This document shows positions 9,073 to 18,118 of a stretch of 64,000 bases of DNA, one piece after another. Positions within the stretch are counted from its first letter, which is position 1; each line of letters starts with the position of its first letter. The notes beneath the pieces were generated by a model that worked only from the letters and a program-made list of their open reading frames with translations, ran no database searches and had not been told where the DNA came from. Source of the stretch: Candidatus Vecturithrix granuli (lineage in GTDB: Bacteria > Moduliflexota > Moduliflexia > Moduliflexales > Moduliflexaceae); assembly GCA_000739535.1 (NCBI GenBank), contig DF820469.1:250525-314524 (forward strand), read 5' to 3'. Made by a program: the position numbers and the translations under genes.

Positions 9073-11752
9073 TCGCTACATTGAGGAACAATATACATTG
9101 TGGCAACACAATCGTGCAACGGTGTCGCAAGAGTGGCAGTATTTTTTTGCCGGGATGGAGTTTGCCGGAGAAGGACGGCAAGATTTGCAAGAAGGACTTG
9201 CGGAAAGCCAAAGGCAGCAAGCCAAAGTAGAAACCCTGAAACACCGCTATCGTGAAATCGGCCATTTACTGGCCGGGCTGGATCCGTTAACCTCCGGCCC
9301 GACAGACCACCCCTTACTTTCCCTTGCTGCTGTTGGCTTGACCAAAGAGGATCTGGAACGAGATTTTTATACATTCCGATTCTCCCCCACCCAACGCGCC
9401 CCCTTGCGCGAAATTTTGCAGATTCTGCGCGACACCTATTGTCGTTCGATTGGGGTTGAATTCATGCACTTGCAAGATCCGGAGGAACGCCAATGGCTGC
9501 AAGATCGGATGGAACCGATTTGCAACCGTCCTGTTCTGGATCATGACGCCCAAATTCGTATCCTCAATAAACTTTACCAGGCATCGCTCTTTGAAGCGTA
9601 TTTGAATAAAAAATATCCCGCGCAAACCCGGTTTTCCCTGGAAGGCGCGGAAGCGGTCATTGCCATGTTCGACGCGCTGTTACTCACAACGACAGACGAA
9701 GGCTGTACCGAAATCATTCTCGGTATGCCGCACCGCGGTCGCTTGAACATTGAAACCAATGTCATGTATAAGATCTATGAAGAAATTTTTCGTGAATTTG
9801 TCAACGATTACAATCCGGACAGCCTGATTGGCATGGGAGATGTGAAATATCACACCGGCTATTTCACGACGATTGGGCTGGCGAACGGGCAGACGGTTCG
9901 CCTGTTTCTGGCGGATAATCCAAGTCATTTGGAATCCGTTGATCCGGTAGTCGAAGGTATTGCTCGCGCCAGACAGGATTTGCTGCCCCAGGGAAACCGC
10001 AATCAGATTCTTCCGATCTTGTTTCATGGCGATGCGGCCTTTGCCGGACAGGGCATTGTCGCCGAAACGCTAAATTTATCGCAATTAGAAGGCTACAAAA
10101 CCGAAGGGACCATTCATATCGTGATTAATAATCAGATTGGTTTTACAACCCTGCCGGAACATGCCCGTTCAACTCGCTATTCTACGGATGTTGCCAAAAT
10201 GCTGATGGTCCCGATTTTTCATGTACATGGCGAAGACCCAGAGGCCGCAGTGCATGTCGCCAAATTAGCAAGCAGTTACCGTATGGAGTTTGGCAAAGAT
10301 GTGGTGATCGATCTGATCTGCTATCGCCGCTACGGGCATAATGAAGGGGATGAACCCTATTTTACGCAGCCGCAGATGTATGCACGCATTCGCCATCGTC
10401 CGCCGCTGCATGAATTATATGCCCGCAAACTTCTTGAGGAAGGAATCGTCCAGCAGGAGCAAGTTGAACAGATTGCCAGAGGCATCAATCTGTGTCTGGA
10501 GGAAGGGTTTAAGGCGGCTCAGGAGAATCCACGGATTTTTCCGCGCTCGCAATTTTATGAAAATTGGGAAGGATTTCACGGAAATTATTCCAACGATCCG
10601 TTTGAAACCGGAGTGTCTCACGATCGTCTGACAGAACTGGCGCGCAGCGTGAATACGCTTCCTGAAGATATCGCTCCACACCCGAAATTGAAACATCTGC
10701 TAAAAAAACGTCTGGAAAGCGTTGAAACCGGAGAAGGCATTGATTGGGCCAATGCTGAAGCTCTGACGTTTGCTTCCTTACTTGCTGAAGGCCATCCGAT
10801 TCGTTTAAGCGGACAAGACAGTGCACGCGGCACGTTTAGCCAGCGCCATTGTGTGGTCTATGATACCCACACAGAACGTTCGTATATTCCGTTAAATCAT
10901 CTTTCCCAGAATCAGGCGCAGTTTCAGGTCTATAACAGCATGTTATCTGAGGAAGCGGTATTAGGCTTTGAATATGGTTATTCTATCACTCAGCCGCAAG
11001 GTCTGGTGATTTGGGAAGCTCAATTTGGGGATTTTGCCAATACCGCGCAGGCGGTGATTGATTTGTATATCGCCAGCGGTGAAACTAAGTGGCGGCGTTT
11101 AAGCGGTCTGGTGCTGCTGCTGCCGCATGGATTGGAAGGGCTTGGACCGGAGCATTCCAGCGCTCGCCTGGAACGCTATCTACAATTATGCGCCGATGAC
11201 AACATTCAGGTGTGTAACCTTACGACGCCAGCGCAATATTTCCACTGTCTGCGCCGTCAGGCGCTGCGTCAGGTGCGTAAACCCCTGATCCTCATGACGC
11301 CAAAAAGCCTGCTGCGTCATCCGCTGGCAGTCTCCTCGTTGTTTGAGTTCACAAGCGGACATTTCAACGAAATTCTTGATGACCCGCAATCCATAGAAGC
11401 GGCAAGACAGGTCATCTTTTGCAGCGGCAAAATCTATTACCCGCTCTTGCAACGACGCCACGAGTTGAAAAAAACCCCTGACATAGCAATTATACGACTC
11501 GAACAGTTTTATCCTTTTCCTCGGAACGCCTTACTTCAACTTATTGCGAAGTACTTTCGTGCTGAACGCTACCTCTGGGTGCAGGAAGAACCGGAAAATA
11601 TGGGGGCCTGGAGCTTTCTGCGACCGCACTTGCAAGCATTAACGGGGACTGACGTGACATACATTGGTCGTAAGGCTGCGGCCAGTCCGGCCACAGGTTT
11701 TGCCAATATCTATCGTCAGGAACAGGCGAAGATCATTGCAGAAGCGTTATGA
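9047..11752 (+). CDS. sucA: 2-oxoglutarate dehydrogenase E1 component
   Basis: A 901-residue thiamine-diphosphate enzyme that decarboxylates 2-oxoglutarate in the TCA cycle and passes the succinyl group to the E2 lipoyl arm. Family marks include 'RYIEEQYTLWQ' at the N-terminus, 'GMPHRGRLN', 'HGDAAFAGQGIVAETLNLS', 'VINNQIGFTT', 'YRRYGHNEGDEP' and the C-terminal transketolase-like 'VQEEPENMGAW'. The start MNLAEMLNSRYIEEQY at 9047 is preceded by GAGGGAC. An upstream in-frame ATG at 8969 lies deep in the previous gene and gives an atypical extension. sucB and lpdA, normally directly downstream, here begin 6.4 kb later after two unrelated genes. Confidence 0.95.
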   Translation: MNLAEMLNSRYIEEQYTLWQHNRATVSQEWQYFFAGMEFAGEGRQDLQEGLAESQRQQAKVETLKHRYREIGHLLAGLDPLTSGPTDHPLLSLAAVGLTKEDLERDFYTFRFSPTQRAPLREILQILRDTYCRSIGVEFMHLQDPEERQWLQDRMEPICNRPVLDHDAQIRILNKLYQASLFEAYLNKKYPAQTRFSLEGAEAVIAMFDALLLTTTDEGCTEIILGMPHRGRLNIETNVMYKIYEEIFREFVNDYNPDSLIGMGDVKYHTGYFTTIGLANGQTVRLFLADNPSHLESVDPVVEGIARARQDLLPQGNRNQILPILFHGDAAFAGQGIVAETLNLSQLEGYKTEGTIHIVINNQIGFTTLPEHARSTRYSTDVAKMLMVPIFHVHGEDPEAAVHVAKLASSYRMEFGKDVVIDLICYRRYGHNEGDEPYFTQPQMYARIRHRPPLHELYARKLLEEGIVQQEQVEQIARGINLCLEEGFKAAQENPRIFPRSQFYENWEGFHGNYSNDPFETGVSHDRLTELARSVNTLPEDIAPHPKLKHLLKKRLESVETGEGIDWANAEALTFASLLAEGHPIRLSGQDSARGTFSQRHCVVYDTHTERSYIPLNHLSQNQAQFQVYNSMLSEEAVLGFEYGYSITQPQGLVIWEAQFGDFANTAQAVIDLYIASGETKWRRLSGLVLLLPHGLEGLGPEHSSARLERYLQLCADDNIQVCNLTTPAQYFHCLRRQALRQVRKPLILMTPKSLLRHPLAVSSLFEFTSGHFNEILDDPQSIEAARQVIFCSGKIYYPLLQRRHELKKTPDIAIIRLEQFYPFPRNALLQLIAKYFRAERYLWVQEEPENMGAWSFLRPHLQALTGTDVTYIGRKAAASPATGFANIYRQEQAKIIAEAL

Positions 11753-12101
11753 TTTTTACAACGTAGTGCGTGGAAAGAATTTTTCTTGTATTGTCGAGAG
11801 TTTTTGAACATATTTTTGTTGACAATGCTTGTTGCCCTGTTACAAAAAGTATCTGGCCTTACAGGCAAAGTTTGGGTAGCCGTATAAACGTAGTTAGGAA
11901 AAGATGTGACAAGATGGATAGGATTCTTATGAGCCTCCACCATACATCCTGGCAGCCGTTTGCGATTCCTGACGTTGCACTTCCTGATTTTTCCCGGCAT
12001 TCTTCATCCCCATCATCGCATCACTATTCTATCGAAAAAGCCTTCAGCGCCAAATCTTGTGCATCCTGTCGAAAAATCCTTTACGCAAGGAGGGTACGAA
12101 T
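11753..12101. other. Intergenic region upstream of the IdeS-like gene
   Basis: No gene is convincing. A possible sigma-70 promoter lies near 11819. The rest is AT-rich, with no terminator hairpin obvious after sucA. Confidence 0.4.
11819..11846 (+). promoter_or_regulatory. Possible sigma-70 promoter for the IdeS-like gene
   Basis: TTGACA at 11819-11824 and TACAAA at 11841-11846 with a 16-base spacer. The -35 box is perfect and the -10 box is weak. The site lies about 255 bases before the start codon. Confidence 0.3.
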
Positions 12102-13595
12102 ATGAAAAAAGGGATTATTGTGGCCTGTTTAAGCGGAATTTTGCTTATCGGCGGAGTAACCTGTGTATTGGGGCAACCTACCCCTACTCCTCCTCCACAT
12201 ATCATCTCACCTTTCCCTTATCCCCCTTTTCCTCTTCCAACAATTTTCCCGACAATTTTCCCGAACTTGACGACCGTGCATCAGATCCCCCAGAAAATAG
12301 ATGCCAATAAGCGTGGTAACAATGATGATAAGATGTGTTGGGCGGCAGCGGCAGCTAATATGCTCAGAGCGAAAGGTTGGTGGACAACTGACAATGAACA
12401 GCAAATTTATGATACTTTCACGAGCACGCAAAATTGGGAAAATAATGGGGGATTAATGAAATATGCTTGGCAGTGGTGGTTTAATGGAAATGTTCCACAG
12501 TGGCTTTATAAAGATTGTCAGGGGCCTGGCTGTAAAAAATGTCCTGGCGAGTGGGCGCAGGTTGAACGTGGTAGTGGCAACCATTTAAAGCGTTCTGATT
12601 TCCCTCAAAATTATTACTACTGCGGGCAATTCGATCAGCAGGAGGCGATGGCAAATCTCTACGACTTAGTTAACGAGTCGAATTATGGTGTCACCATCGC
12701 GATTTATGACAAATCCTTGATTACAGGGAAATTTGCAAGTGGCCATGCGCTCTCTGTTTGGGATGCTAAGGAAGTTAATCAGGATGAATTCCGGTTGACA
12801 ATTACTGATTCAGATGATGATCAATCCAAGAAACACTCTTACTTTATAAATTTCAAATATGATGATTCAAAAGGATGGCATATTGTTGGAAATGAGCAAT
12901 ATCAAGATTGGCAGGTTGAAGGCGTACATGCTCTCAACTCCTTTGCACTTCCTGTTACAAAACCGATGTCTCCTGATGTGCCTTTCCCACAATATTGTGC
13001 AACAGGCGATAAACCTTTGGCGATTGTCAGGGATCAATGTTTGGATATAGATGTAACAGGGACAGAGCAAGAAATTTCATGTGACGATAATAACGAAAAA
13101 GTGGTTATACAGAATGGTGAATATCTAATCCCTCCAACAAAACGCACGAAATTCAGCGTTCCTTTTACTCCAGGTACCCCACTTGTTATCCAGATAACAT
13201 TTGATGCGAACCGCGAGGAGATTCTCGGTCAGAATAAGGTACATCAACTTGAGAGATGGGAAACAAACGCTCAAGATTATCAAGAATCTTTCACGCTAAC
13301 AGCAAGAGATAGTGAAAAATTACAGCAGTTAGATGACCCGAACATATCGAGGATATTACAGGTATTAGCACAAGAAGACTTGATCGGGAGAACGATTACT
13401 GGGACAAAAAAGGATTTTATAGAACTTATAAAATTCCTTCTACCAAAGGCAGATATTACTGACGAGGAGGAGATTACCAGATATGTAAATATTCTTTTGA
13501 ACTATACTGTTTATACCATCATCATTGAAAATCCTACCGAAGATTTCTGTTTGCGCCCGGTCATTGGCTCTTCCGGGTGTGATCGGTCTCAATAG
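12102..13595 (+). CDS. Secreted IdeS/Mac-like (peptidase family C66-type) cysteine endopeptidase
   Basis: A 497-residue exported protein: signal peptide (MKKGIIVACLSGILLIGGVT), a proline-rich segment at about residues 26-50, the peptidase-like domain at about 60-295, and a C-terminal region of about 200 residues that I do not recognise. The catalytic pattern of streptococcal IdeS is visible: Cys79 in 'DDKMCWAAAAANML', His215 in 'GHALSVW', and Asp236/Asp238 in 'TITDSDDD'. In IdeS the order Cys, His, Asp-x-Asp and the text 'VTDSDS' are the same. AAGGAGG precedes ATG 12102. The gene looks more AT-rich than sucA. IdeS cleaves IgG, but an environmental homologue must have another target. It could be a general secreted protease or an interbacterial factor. 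Confidence 0.75.
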   Translation: MKKGIIVACLSGILLIGGVTCVLGQPTPTPPPHIISPFPYPPFPLPTIFPTIFPNLTTVHQIPQKIDANKRGNNDDKMCWAAAAANMLRAKGWWTTDNEQQIYDTFTSTQNWENNGGLMKYAWQWWFNGNVPQWLYKDCQGPGCKKCPGEWAQVERGSGNHLKRSDFPQNYYYCGQFDQQEAMANLYDLVNESNYGVTIAIYDKSLITGKFASGHALSVWDAKEVNQDEFRLTITDSDDDQSKKHSYFINFKYDDSKGWHIVGNEQYQDWQVEGVHALNSFALPVTKPMSPDVPFPQYCATGDKPLAIVRDQCLDIDVTGTEQEISCDDNNEKVVIQNGEYLIPPTKRTKFSVPFTPGTPLVIQITFDANREEILGQNKVHQLERWETNAQDYQESFTLTARDSEKLQQLDDPNISRILQVLAQEDLIGRTITGTKKDFIELIKFLLPKADITDEEEITRYVNILLNYTVYTIIIENPTEDFCLRPVIGSSGCDRSQ

Positions 13596-13606
13596 TATTG
13601 ATGGAA

Positions 13607-13644
13607 AACAAGACTCACCCCACGTCGTTGGGGTGAGTCTTGTT
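13607..13644. terminator. Bidirectional terminator between convergent genes
   Basis: A perfect 16-bp stem, AACAAGACTCACCCCA (13607-13622) with TGGGGTGAGTCTTGTT (13629-13644), closes on CGTCGT. It stands between the IdeS-like gene and the convergent cyclase gene. Confidence 0.8.
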
Positions 13645-13734
13645 CATCTCTTCAATCTTCGCGTGAGAGTCGCCATTTGTGTATGGTCATATAGTTTGTG
13701 ATCAAAGTTCGATGCTGTGTGGCAATGATTTTGG

Positions 13735-16700
13735 TCATAGAGCAACTTCTTCATGTTCTAAGGTAAAATTCTCCTTTGCAGCAAGCCGGTTCCCTCGCAT
13801 AATATATTCTTTTCTGCCGATTTCTTTCGCGATTTGTAATCCTTCTTGGGTTAATTTCTCGGCTTCTTCATAATTTTTCAACTCAAATACGATCTCTGCT
13901 TTGTTAATTAAACATTCACTCAAAAAGTATTTATTCTCCAGGGATATCAGCATCGTGATTGCCTGGTTATACCTCGCTATCGCCATATCATATTCGCCTT
14001 TTGCTTTATATACGTGCCCAACATTCCCAAGCGTGATAGCAAGTTGCAGCTTATCGCCAATTTCTTCCGCAATCTTTAAGGTTTCTTGATAATGTGACAT
14101 AGCAGCATCGTAATCACCTTGCATCCGGTAACATTCACCCATATTATTCAATGCCTTAGATAATTCCCGTTTTTCTCCTAGCTCCTCAAAGATTGGCACA
14201 CTTTTTTGATGCCATTTCATTGCCTCATCATAATTACCTTTCAATTCATAATAAATAATCGCCATATTGGTTGCGTTTTGCGCTATACCCAGTTTATCTC
14301 CCACTTCCTGATAGATTTCAGATGATTTTTCATAACATGCGATTGCCGCCTCACCATTCTCTTGTTGAAAATAAACGAGTCCCATAGTCATGAACACATC
14401 GCCAATCTCTACTTTTGCATTGATCGATTCAAACAAAGTTAATGCCTGCTTGAGATACACCATTGCTTGATCATATTGTCCAAGCCGTCGCCAAACACCC
14501 GCTAAATAATATGTTGCCCGTCCTACCCGGTATTTATCGTTTATTTGCACGGAGAGTTGCAGCGCCTCTTCACGCATGTGCTGGCTTTGTGTCAACTCGC
14601 CGATCAGCGCAAGGATTGAAGCTTTTTTGAATAAGGTGTCAATTTTTACCTCATGATGACTGATCACGAGATAGGCGATCACCCGGTCATAGAACGCCAG
14701 GGCTTGCTGGTTCTGATAGTGCGCTTTAGCCTCATCGCCGGCTTTCACAAGATATTCAATCGCTTTGTCCTTTATCTCGGCGTGTTCAAAGTGATATGCC
14801 AAATCTGCATAGTGTTTTTTCAAATGCGCCGGCGGCTGTTTTTCCATCCATTCTGCGATATTCCGGTGTAACTCGCGCCGCCGCTCCGGGAGGTGCATCG
14901 CATAGGCGGCATCCCGCAATAAGGCATGTTTAAATCTATAGGTGTAAGGCGTATCTGGCAGCGGCTCCCAAATGTTGGCCTCATTGACCATTTCGACTTG
15001 AGAACCGACCTTTTTATTCAGGATTTCCGATAATAGCACCAGGTCGAATTCTTGCCCCATCACGGCTGCGGCTTTCACAAAATCTTTGATCTCCTCCGGT
15101 AAGTGGTCAATTCGGGCGGTCAGCATTTCCTGAAGAGTAACAGGCATGTCTGATACTTCAGATGTTAGATGCCAGTGATTGTCATGTAAACGGATAGCCT
15201 GTTTTTCGAACGTATGCCGGATAAGATGCTGCACAAAGAGGGGATTCCCATTGGTCTTTTCCAACAGCCATTGGCGGAGATCATGGTTGAGAGCGCCCTG
15301 CAATTCTGTTTCTGCATAGTGTTGCAGTTCCGCCGGTGAGAATTCTTGCAGCTCAATGTGACACTCTCTGACGCCATCAAGCGAAAAGGTTATCTTTGCG
15401 CCATCATCTTGATAACGTAACGTCGCCAGGATCAAGATCGGATAATCGGCGATGTTGTGAGTCAGGCTCTGCAGGAAGGTTTTCGAGTCTTCGTCCAGCC
15501 AATGCACATCTTCCAATTCAATCACCGTTGGCGCAAGCAGGCTTTGCACTAAAAAGAAATTCTTCAACGCCGCGAGAGTATTATCATATTTGCCTCTGGC
15601 GTCTAATTGCTCCCAAAGAGATTGACGATAGACAAGCCCGATTTGCGCGCCCAGCACCGATTTTGTACGTTTTAACTCATTGGCGCAGGTTTGCGCTGCA
15701 CTTGAGGCAAGATGCTGGCACTGTTTCAAAAGTTTATCATAATGACTTTCAAATACCGCTTTATTCTCGCTGACACTGTTCTCTGCTCTCTCTGAAGATT
15801 GCTCAAAGTATCGCATCAAAAAAGTCACAAATGGATTCAGCGGCTGGCGGACAAACTGATCGACCGGGCAACGGCACCAGGTAATCGGTTGTGACGCTAA
15901 AGTCTCGCGCAGGGCGAAAGCTAACCGGCTTTTTCCAATCCCGGCTTCGCCATGAATATAAGCAATTCCGGCAAATTTACCTGCTAATATCGGCGCGGCG
16001 AATTCTTGCAGCCGTTGTAATTCCGCCTGCCTTCCGATCAGGGGAGTCGTCGCTTTTGTCTCTTCTTTTGCTTGACCACTCAACCGATAGGTTGGAATCG
16101 GTTCATCAAATCCTTTATACAGGCGACTGCCCTTTGGAGTAAAGACAAATGCCGCGCCGTTCGCGATCTCTTCCGTTGCCAGGATTTCTCCCCATTCGGC
16201 AGACATCATCAAGCGGGCGGCCAGGTTAACGATTTTTCCGTAATAGGTATATTCGCAGCGTTTTTTCCCGCCGACAAACCCGGCATAGGCGGCGCCATAA
16301 GTCACACTGGCGCGAAATTTCAGGGCTGCCAGGCTGGGGAAATGTTCAAGTTCCCGGGTAATGGCCGACAAAAAGTTGACTGCCCGGTTGATCATTCCTT
16401 CCTGCGCGACAGGCGCGCCGAAACCGCATAAGATCGTACTCCCCTTATCGCCAAAATCCAAATGATTGAAAAACCCGCCGAATCTGTTGATTTGTTTGAT
16501 GACGACCGATGTCCAATCCTGTAATTCATGGATCATTGAAATCCCTTCGAATGAGATAAAAATCGGCAGGATTGAACGGAATTCACCAATTTCCGGATGA
16601 TGCATCACGGCAGCAGGTAAAAAATGCGCCAGGATGGTCTCATGTAACAACCTTTTCTTTGGTATTTGCGGCGGAGTAATCGTTTGCGTAATTTCTTTGG

Positions 16701-17649
16701 GAACGTCCGGTAAGCAGTAAAAACCCGGCTGAACTCTGCGTACCTGAAGGGCGACTTTTACCAGGGTGGGTGCCTGGCCGAGAAGCTGCGCCAGGGATTC
16801 ATCGAAAATCACCTCGCCCTTTTCAGCAAGATGCTCTGCCGCCGCACAGCCATCAATCGCTGCGCCGCGAAAAAAGTAGGTGTATGCAGTCTCTCCGATA
16901 ATTCCCCAATTCACTGCTCCATACGACACCCCGACTTTAAATTGTAAGGGAAACTGACCCATTGGCGTATTTTGAATTCCCTGCTGGCGAAAGGCTACCC
17001 GCAGCCGTTCGATACAGGCGATCACATGAGATAATCTTTCAAGTGGATTTTCCCCTCCGATCACAGGAAAAATCGCAGTAAAGGCATCGCCGGCAAAGAC
17101 TGAAACAAATCCCCCCCACGCATCCACCGGATTAATCAAGACATCAAACACGCCACTCATCACATTAGCCAGCACACCGGCCCCTTCATGCCCCTTTTTC
17201 ATCAATACCTGCGTCATTGGCGTAAACCCGGAGACATCAACAAAGATGGTCAACGCCTGAAAATTCCCTTCGAAATTTCCTTGTTGATACTGTTGCTGAA
17301 TGAAGTAAGGGATGAGATTGCGGACAGGTTTTGATTTTTGACGAGAAGTTCGGGCTGTCGGAGGGCGAAATATAAGCGTTTCTTTTTGAACGTCCTGCGA
17401 TTGTCTCTCCACCGCTTCCAATTGTCGCTCCAGGTCATCTAATTCGTGCTCAACCTGGCGAAATTCATTCTGGATTTCGGCAATATGCTCTTCTATGCGG
17501 AGTTTTTCATCAGATCGGGTCTCTAAGATTTTATCGCGTTGTAAGGCGGATAATTTCTTTTCAAGTAGTTCCCATTGTTTTTTCAGTTCACCGATTTTCT
17601 GCTCTAACCGTTGCTTTTTGCCTGATGTTTTCTGATTGAAGGATGTCAT
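13735..17649 (-). CDS. Soluble-adenylyl-cyclase-like protein: two class III cyclase domains, AAA ATPase, TPR repeats
   Basis: A 1304-residue cytoplasmic protein. Residues 1-95 form a charged coiled coil. Cyclase domain 1 (about 128-290) keeps both metal aspartates, D138 in 'FVDVSGFTPM' and D188 in 'FAGDAF', but lacks the Asn/Arg pair. Cyclase domain 2 (about 360-500) has S366 in place of the first aspartate but keeps K402 in 'DKGSTILCGF', T468 in 'EYTYYG', and N475/R479 in 'VNLAARL'. The two halves complement each other as in mammalian cyclases, and the Lys/Thr pair is that of human ADCY10, implying cAMP. An AAA domain follows (Walker A 'GEAGIGKS' at 567-574, 'VIELEDVHWLD'), then TPR-like repeats from about 950 to 1280. 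The start has AGGAGAGA upstream. The gene converges on the IdeS-like gene. Confidence 0.9.
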   Translation of the reverse strand: MTSFNQKTSGKKQRLEQKIGELKKQWELLEKKLSALQRDKILETRSDEKLRIEEHIAEIQNEFRQVEHELDDLERQLEAVERQSQDVQKETLIFRPPTARTSRQKSKPVRNLIPYFIQQQYQQGNFEGNFQALTIFVDVSGFTPMTQVLMKKGHEGAGVLANVMSGVFDVLINPVDAWGGFVSVFAGDAFTAIFPVIGGENPLERLSHVIACIERLRVAFRQQGIQNTPMGQFPLQFKVGVSYGAVNWGIIGETAYTYFFRGAAIDGCAAAEHLAEKGEVIFDESLAQLLGQAPTLVKVALQVRRVQPGFYCLPDVPKEITQTITPPQIPKKRLLHETILAHFLPAAVMHHPEIGEFRSILPIFISFEGISMIHELQDWTSVVIKQINRFGGFFNHLDFGDKGSTILCGFGAPVAQEGMINRAVNFLSAITRELEHFPSLAALKFRASVTYGAAYAGFVGGKKRCEYTYYGKIVNLAARLMMSAEWGEILATEEIANGAAFVFTPKGSRLYKGFDEPIPTYRLSGQAKEETKATTPLIGRQAELQRLQEFAAPILAGKFAGIAYIHGEAGIGKSRLAFALRETLASQPITWCRCPVDQFVRQPLNPFVTFLMRYFEQSSERAENSVSENKAVFESHYDKLLKQCQHLASSAAQTCANELKRTKSVLGAQIGLVYRQSLWEQLDARGKYDNTLAALKNFFLVQSLLAPTVIELEDVHWLDEDSKTFLQSLTHNIADYPILILATLRYQDDGAKITFSLDGVRECHIELQEFSPAELQHYAETELQGALNHDLRQWLLEKTNGNPLFVQHLIRHTFEKQAIRLHDNHWHLTSEVSDMPVTLQEMLTARIDHLPEEIKDFVKAAAVMGQEFDLVLLSEILNKKVGSQVEMVNEANIWEPLPDTPYTYRFKHALLRDAAYAMHLPERRRELHRNIAEWMEKQPPAHLKKHYADLAYHFEHAEIKDKAIEYLVKAGDEAKAHYQNQQALAFYDRVIAYLVISHHEVKIDTLFKKASILALIGELTQSQHMREEALQLSVQINDKYRVGRATYYLAGVWRRLGQYDQAMVYLKQALTLFESINAKVEIGDVFMTMGLVYFQQENGEAAIACYEKSSEIYQEVGDKLGIAQNATNMAIIYYELKGNYDEAMKWHQKSVPIFEELGEKRELSKALNNMGECYRMQGDYDAAMSHYQETLKIAEEIGDKLQLAITLGNVGHVYKAKGEYDMAIARYNQAITMLISLENKYFLSECLINKAEIVFELKNYEEAEKLTQEGLQIAKEIGRKEYIMRGNRLAAKENFTLEHEEVAL

Positions 17650-17967
17650 ACGTTTCTCTCCTGATCGTTATTCTCAAGGCGAAAAACTCTATTCACACGT
17701 GTAAATATTTTCCCTTGTGGTGTCAATTGAAAACATCACATAATCATTTTTTAAGGAGAACAGGGGGAATAATGGACGTAGAATTTCATTGACAAAAACA
17801 GAAAGGGAACGCTTATCATTTACCAGCGATTAACATTTTAACATACGACAGTGGCGCAGGCAGCATCGGACAGAAATTATACGACTGATGGGAAATCTGG
17901 CGATCATCGTTATTGCAGCCTATATGGAAAATTCCCGGAAAAGCCCATGTTTCTTGAGAGTGATATA

Positions 17968-18100
17968 GGAGTTATTCATGTGTTGTGGCAAACACACCAC
18001 GGACGCATGAAAATGCTCTGTTCAGGGGAGATGAGATGTAGCGCGAAACTCCAGTTTTGCGGCCCTCAACGATGCGCGAAACTGGAGTTTCGCGCTACAT
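17968..18100. repeat. Family A palindromic repeat with long tail (copy 1, reverse orientation)
   Basis: A perfect 21-bp inverted pair, ATGTAGCGCGAAACTCCAGT(T) at 18036-18056 and its complement at 18080-18100. The adjoining 68-base tail (17968-18035) reappears, reverse-complemented, after the family A copy at 40646-40777. The right arm ends 18 bases before the sucB start codon. Confidence 0.85.
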
Positions 18101-18118
18101 TTTCAAGGGAGCAACATT

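Noticed and set aside
9314..10027. Minus-strand frames inside sucA
   Set aside because: sucA motifs cover the whole region. These frames lack ribosome sites and recognisable residues.
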